64,000 bases of DNA from Phlebotomus papatasi (taxonomy: Eukaryota; Arthropoda; Insecta; Diptera; Psychodidae): contig NC_077223.1 in the NCBI RefSeq assembly GCF_024763615.1, positions 22,258,001 to 22,322,000 on the forward strand, read 5' to 3'. This document shows, piece by piece, positions 58,346-64,000 of this stretch. The position numbers and the translations under genes were made by a program. Every line of letters starts with the position of its first letter. Positions within the stretch are counted from its first letter, which is position 1. The notes under the pieces are model-generated. The model worked only from the letters and a program-made list of their open reading frames with translations, was not told the DNA's origin and did no database searches.

Positions 58346-60102
58346 TATAGGCAACGATTTGCCACTTCTTTTCTATCAATACTGTTTCAAATCTTTTGAA
58401 AACTATTTCATTATAGGAATACTTTGTGGCTTATCTATCGCATAATCTTTAGTCCCTTTTTTCGACAAAATGTTTTCAGTTTATAGCGCGAAAGATCAAC
58501 AAACTACAAATTTATGTGATGAGAGAAAGTAGTATGAGCCAAAATTATTTGAAGGCTCTAATTATTTGAGTCATTTATTAAAAACTTATAACAAGATTTA
58601 AAACTTATTACGAATTAATATGAACTTAATTTCAATACAACAAAATATTTAATTCGTTTTTAGTCAATAATAAAAATAATAAAAAATATTTATTAAATAT
58701 CTATTTGTTCAATATTTAATTATTAAACATGAAGTGTCACATATTAAATATTTAAATATTTAAGTACATATTTAAATATTAAAAACAAAATGAAATTGTG
58801 ACTTGAATGAGCAATTGTGCAAATTGCATTTTCTGTTTATTTCTTTTTGTCGCTGAAATTGTTGTTCACTACAAAGTCAGATACAAAGCACAGTTGCTGA
58901 TCTAAGCGACTACTAATTCCAAAAGAAATGTACACATTTACTTTTTCACATAAAATTTTATTAATATCTGTCCCAGATTCAGGACTGAAATAGTTTATTT
59001 AAATTACTTTTTTCCTTTTGAATAAATACGGCAGTGTTTAAATAAAAACTTATTAGTTTTTAAGGATTTCTTACTTTTCCACTTTAATACTTTTTGCCCG
59101 ACTCAACTTCTTCAAAAGCACTTTGATTTTCTTTTCACAAAACGAGAAAAGAAAATGTGATATTTTTTCAATGGTTTTTCAATTTTTTCCTAAGCAAAAT
59201 CAAATGTTACTGATAAAAGTAAAAATAAAATGAGCATTCCTATGAATATTATAATCAATAGTTTACACTGTATTCACTTAGTTCCTTATGAGAGAATTAC
59301 AGCTATTACCAACAAACATTTCCCGCTATACCGTATTCAGTAACTAAGAAAACCATTTCAACTCAATCATTTTCCTATAAAATATTTTGCAAAAAATAAA
59401 CGATAAAACATGAACTTGCTCATTAAAGTGAAATCAAAATCTCATAATCCCTTATCAACGAATTTATTTATTGCTGCAAACTTCCATTCATGTTTCAAAA
59501 CATATCGGATTTTCTTCTCATTCATTTTTTTCCTCCTGAAGGATACCACAAAAATCCCTCAGAAATACTTTCCTTTCCCGAAGCATATTTTTCACGCCAT
59601 ACGATATGATACGTGAGAAAAAGTATTACTATCAAGAAAGTTGAAGAGTGTTTTTATTTATTTCTTATAGCCAACACCAGAGATTGTAAAAAGAGAAAAA
59701 AAAGAACGTTGAAGAAAAAGAGGAAAATGATTGTGCAAAAAAATCTACCACGTTCCATAATAATTTTCATCCATTGAAAGATTTCCTCTGTGGTTGAAAA
59801 AGAGGCACAAAAAAAAGGAGCACAAGACTTTCCTTTTAAGCCTAACAGAAATGCTATTTGAAGATTTTGTCATATTTTCCCTTTAAAGGATTTCTCTTTT
59901 AAACGCCTTCACAGGAATCTTAAAATACTTTTCAATACGCTTTTTTTCATCACAACTCTGCCACAAATCATTGTTAAAATATTGAATAGTCCTTCATGAC
60001 ACTACTGTTTCTCTAAGCCGATAGAGGCGTTATATATTTAAAAATTTCAGTAAATACTCAAACCAAAACTGTTCTACAAGATTTGTAATGTTTATTTAAT
60101 TG
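58346..60102. other. Unassigned, extremely AT-rich intronic DNA
   Basis: 58600-58790 is a low-complexity stretch of ATTTAAATATT-type repeats; nothing coding recognised. Confidence 0.5.
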
Positions 60103-60935
60103 AATTGACTGAGCCCGATCACAAGTAGATTTTGATTCTCCAATAGTGTCTTAAATGAAAGGTAAGTGGAACTCTATTTGCACAAAAAGTCGTTGAAGTT
60201 CGAAGAATTCAAATTCAATTTCGAATTTTCATACTAAATTTTCGAACAAGGTGGGGAAAATTTATTTAATATCACACTAAAAAGCTGGCAAAAGAGTTAC
60301 TCAGTCATTATGGAGTGATTAAATAATGGGACAAGAACAGTAAGTGTCGTTGTTCTGTTTTTTTTTTCCTCACAACAATGTGAAGGCTGACACATTTTGA
60401 CACTTGAGCACTTCGAAATTCGAACAAGATGTAACTTCCGCCACCTTGCGAAAGTATTAAAAAGTAAGAAAGTCTCTTTTTTGGATCTTCAAATAGATTT
60501 TCGAATTTTTCAAGATCTACTTCTGTACGGAAAGAATCCTACCATTCACAAATACAGTTTGAAAAATTCGAAGATCTATTTAAAAAGCCAAAAAAAAGAC
60601 ATTCTTAATTCTTAATAATTCCGTAAGGTGGCTGGAGCACTTTTTGTTTGAATTTCGAAGTGCTCTAGTGTCAAAATGTGTCGATCTTCACTTTTTTGTG
60701 AGGGAAAAAAAGCCGCGACGCTTATGTAGTATTCCTGTACCACTATTACATGATTTCATAATCACGATTATGCCAGCTCTTTCGTTTGATATATTTCATA
60801 AATTTACCCTATCTTGTGCGAAAATTTCGTACGCAAACTTGAAACTATATTTGAATTATTCAAACCTTTTATCCAAGACACTATTGATGAATCAAACACT
60901 ACTTGTATTTGCACCCAATAACTCAACATATACCC
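60103..60935. mobile_element. Second large foldback element, about 830 bp
   Basis: Arms of about 400 bp are inverted. From outside in: TTGACTGAGCCCGATCACAA with TTGCACCCAATAACTCAA; CAATAGTGTCTT with AAGACACTATTG; AAATTTTCG with CGAAAATTT; AAAGCTGGC with GCCAGCTCT; TTTTGACACTTGAGCACTTC with GAAGTGCTCTAGTGTCAAAA. The centre is near 60520. The exact tips are unclear. The frames at 60397 and 60644 are by-products. Confidence 0.85.
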
Positions 60936-61798
60936 CAATCAGTTGGTAATAAAATAGTAAACCCCTAGCTTTAGTATTGGCCATCATCCTCATGTTATCA
61001 GGAGCGTGTGAATCAATGGAAAAGATGATATAAAGGGAACATTAACTGAGCAAAATACACGGGCATAACATATAACACACAGAGCTTTCAATTTAGCACA
61101 AAATCCAATAAAATACCCTTATTGAATGCCATCAATGATATTACTTTATCTTCCACTGCAATTAATCACGTTCTATAAAATCTCATGAGATTTCATTCAA
61201 TTCCTATCGCATTTCTGGGTCATTTCTTATCGCAAAATGAAGACACAATCATTTTTCTATCTTATAACATTTGTCCGTATTTTGAGTGCTATTAATGCGA
61301 GTAAATAGTTTAATATTTTTCGCAAATTGGAAAAAAAAGAAGAAGAAAAAGCAACACTCCCGCTTTTCAATCACAATTGATGCCTAATCAAGTAATTCTC
61401 GTGTCATGTCAAATCACCAATGGATATTAAGTTATTACGTGCCAACCAATAAATCAATAAATACACGATGTGTATACACAAAAAGTGCCCACCATCGGAG
61501 ACATCAATCGATATAGACTGAGAAAATTTATGGCTTTTCCCTCATACTTTTCTACCTCGCCTCTTCAAAAAAAAACTGTGAATCCGACTGTTGTCAAAAA
61601 TGACGAAGAAAAATTTTGAGAGTGCTTGAATTTGAGCACAAGTATCATAAAAATAAAATTAGTAGAACTTTCGATAAAACAACATTTTAAGATCCTGCTA
61701 ATGATCTCAAGGAAACAACGAAAATTTTATGACAAAAAATTATGAGATATAGTAATTAACTGAAACATCGCCTTTTGAGGATGAAGAAGAGGAATACA
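60936..61798. other. Unassigned intronic DNA
   Basis: AT-rich; nothing recognised. Confidence 0.45.
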
Positions 61799-61800
61799 TA

Positions 61801-63175
61801 CAGTGGCGACAAGATAAATAGCACAGTTCCGGACACTAATATATCGCTCTTTGTAAATTACAAGGGGACAACTAATTTTCGGCCATTTTTCAGGAGACAG
61901 CATGAAAGATTCAACTTTGTATCAATAAGTATCTCAATTTAATGACTGAACAAAAACAATTTATTTCTTTTCTATTTGTATGAGCACTAATATAAACATC
62001 AAAACACCTTTCAAAATATGTTTTTTTAAAGTGTTAGCTCCTTATCGTTCTAAATGATGTGCAAATTTTGCTAAAATTAGAATGACAAGGGATCAACTTG
62101 CTTGAGTTAGTCCCCTGTTTCACAAAAATTTGAACGATGAATATTGTGCCCCTTTACTTCAAACAATATATGCAAGTAATCAAAAAGATTAAAATTAAAA
62201 AAAAATTCTAATAACGAAATTTAATGACTTATCATCTGAAAACTTATTAAATTGTCTTTCTAAGTTCATTAGAATCTCAAAATCGCAAAAAAAGAGAGTT
62301 GACCCCTTGTAATTTTCAAGGAGCTATATGCTTTGTTTTGAAATCAGGATTTGACACTATTCTAATATGATTGTATTTCATGTAGTGTGGATTTCTACTT
62401 AAAACTATCTCAAATTAGTCACATTCGATAGATTTATCTTGTGGTCAATCCTTTCCTTTAAATTTAACAGAATTGAGGTCCTTAGACCATCCTGCCCATT
62501 CCAGAAAGTCAATTTTGTTCGGATTGAACCACTTTTAAAAACTCTTGGCAGTATGTTTGGGATCATTAGCTTGGTTAAAACTTTAAAACCAAAAGCAAAT
62601 TCTTTTCGAGGTTAAAGTACATGTCTTGTCCAAAGAGATCCTTTTAAACAAATTGGTTTATATTGCCTGATATTCTTAATCTGAAATCTTGAACCTGAAT
62701 CTTCTCTAGAAATTGTATTTTTTTTTCGAAATTTTCGAGTTTTTGCGTGATTTGTAAGTTTGATCATACAAAAATATTGAACTGATGGTTATCTTCCTTG
62801 AACAATAAAATTTACAAACAAAAAATCTTAGTTATCCTAAATTCTTTTACGTAATGCCTGGAAATCTACACCAAAGGCTCTATTTACTTTATTTTTCAAT
62901 TATCATAACTTTATTTTATCAAAATTTGCGGCATTAATACCTATAAATAATCAACTATGCAGAAATACAATGAATTTTAAAATAAAAGTAAATTTCAGGT
63001 AATATCTTAACAGATTTTAACAGATACAAATATTAAAGAATTATCATTTTTATTTATAATGGGCATTATATTTCCTAAAAAGTAAAGCATGATCAGGTAT
63101 AAAAATTGATATTGTATCATAAAACATCAAAATAGGAAAATTGCTGAAGGTGTGATATTTATTTTGTCGCCACTG
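61801..63175 (-). mobile_element. Degenerate Tc1-like transposon, 1.4 kb
   Basis: The inverted ends CAGTGGCGACAAGATAAATA and (complement of the right end) CAGTGGCGACAAAATAAATA are flanked by TA at 61799-61800 and 63176-63177. Size, target and end type match Tc1 transposons, and a transposase remnant lies on the minus strand at 62471-62574. No long open frame remains. Confidence 0.9.
62471..62574 (-). pseudogene. Tc1 transposase DDE-region remnant
   Basis: Minus-strand translation reads Q-A-N-D-P-K-H-T-A-K-S-F-stop-K-W-F-N-P-N-K-I-D-F-L-E-W, then S-K-D-L-N-S. In active Tc1 transposases this region is the Q-D-N-D-P-K-H-T motif, containing the second catalytic Asp, followed by L-E-W-P-x-x-S-P-D-L-N-P near the third acidic residue. 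Here the catalytic Asp of the motif is replaced by Ala, a TAA interrupts the frame, and Pro codons of the second motif are lost, so the enzyme is dead. Neighbouring sequence is too decayed to read reliably. The position inside inverted ends with TA flanks supports the assignment. Confidence 0.85.
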
Positions 63176-63177
63176 TA

Positions 63178-64000
63178 ACGTCGACATTTGCCGTAACTAG
63201 ATTTTGAGAACTTTTCATAAGATAACACAGTACCGTTGAAGTTTTTTTTCGTCTTAAAGTGTCTCGGCTAATTTTTGTACAAAACGTTATGTTCAAAAAA
63301 TCGAGAGTCAATTTCGAATTCAATTCGAGTCAAAATGTTTTGAAGAAACCCTTCTTCGAATTTTTCAAACTATGAATTTCGTCGACAATTTTTTCTGGTT
63401 CACCGTGCACTTACGATCTGAATTTAAATACATATAAATTATATAATTTTTATATTAAAAAAAAGTAGATAAGATAAAGATAGACTCAAAAGACTCAAAC
63501 GATGATATTCAAAGAACAAAACAAGTTTCAAATAAAACAATTATTCGTACTTTAGGTACTTTAGGTACTTTAGCTATTCACTGTCAGTTCGTGTTGAAAA
63601 TTTTAAACAAAACGTATCTCGAAAAATAAACATGTTTCGTAAATTTTTCATTGTTCTCTAAAATTCAGAAGTATTCCAAAACTTTCCTAAAATATAATTC
63701 CCTCGGGAAAAGAGAGGAAGATAGAGGAGGAGTCGAAGTGGCAACTCAAAGTCGATGATTGCTTCCTGTTTAAATTCGAGCAATATAAAAAAAAGATACT
63801 GAAAACCCACCAAGAGTATCAATAAATATTGAAAATCGTTTAATAAATAAGTTAATGTTATTTTAGAAACATCAACGCATAAGCTTGAGATAAAAAATGA
63901 ACGGGAAATTGAATGATTATTGAAGTCTCAGGGTGATTTTTCTTCCGTTTTCAACTTCCACCCACATCCGGATATGTCACTTAAATACCCGTGAAGCCAT
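63178..64000. other. Unassigned intronic DNA to the window end
   Basis: Includes a small tandem repeat GTACTTTAGG (2.6 copies, 63548-63574). No exon for the first half of RRM2 was found. Confidence 0.45.

Noticed and set aside
60397..60949. 72- and 101-codon frames as genes
   Set aside because: They are inside the second foldback element.

Overview
The window is eukaryotic, strongly AT-rich, almost entirely non-coding and packed with small DNA transposons. It looks like an insect genome, most likely a dipteran with a large, MITE-rich genome (a nematoceran such as a sand fly would fit). The species cannot be fixed from the sequence.

Two short minus-strand exons are convincing. The 88-bp exon at 53813-53900 encodes the end of an RRM and is followed by a consensus donor. 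The 61-bp exon at 27233-27293 lies between a good acceptor and a good donor. They join in phase and read ...LNGADIYSGCCTLKIDYAK / PEKLNVYKNDSDTSW..., the RRM2 end and following linker of hnRNP L, the Drosophila smooth (sm) family. About 26.5 kb of intron separates them, so nearly the whole window is intron of a smooth/hnRNP L orthologue transcribed right to left. No other conserved exon was recognised. A CpG-rich block at 21563-21771, bounded by splice-like sites on the same strand, is a candidate alternative or poison exon.

The introns are layered with repeats. (a) More than a dozen TA-flanked families, most with ends starting GGGG or GGGTA, many about 215-225 bp or 425 bp long. Two longer ones carry pogo/psq-type transposase remnants (6853-7989, 8675-10055). 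A 1.4-kb Tc1-like relic at 61801-63175 keeps part of its DDE region. (b) hAT-type MITEs with 8-bp duplications (7305, 13137, 32611, 40129). (c) Two large foldback elements (about 56.05-56.99 kb and 60.10-60.93 kb). (d) A tRNA-related SINE family (12.99-13.59 kb and 40914-41363), and two retro-insertions of only about 56 bp with 12-14-bp target duplications (44880, 52407). (e) A family whose inverted ends are 15-bp minisatellites (1, 3950, 48236, 55250). (f) A dispersed AT-rich family containing the string AACGGTAAGAGATAT.

Many elements are nested, so relative ages can be read directly: two or three levels at 8.45-10.12, 6.46-6.79, 6.85-7.99, 13.0-13.6, 44.87-45.29, 47.25-49.35 and 52.07-53.32 kb. 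There is no prokaryotic operon, CRISPR array or phage. Most short open frames are chance or lie in repeats.
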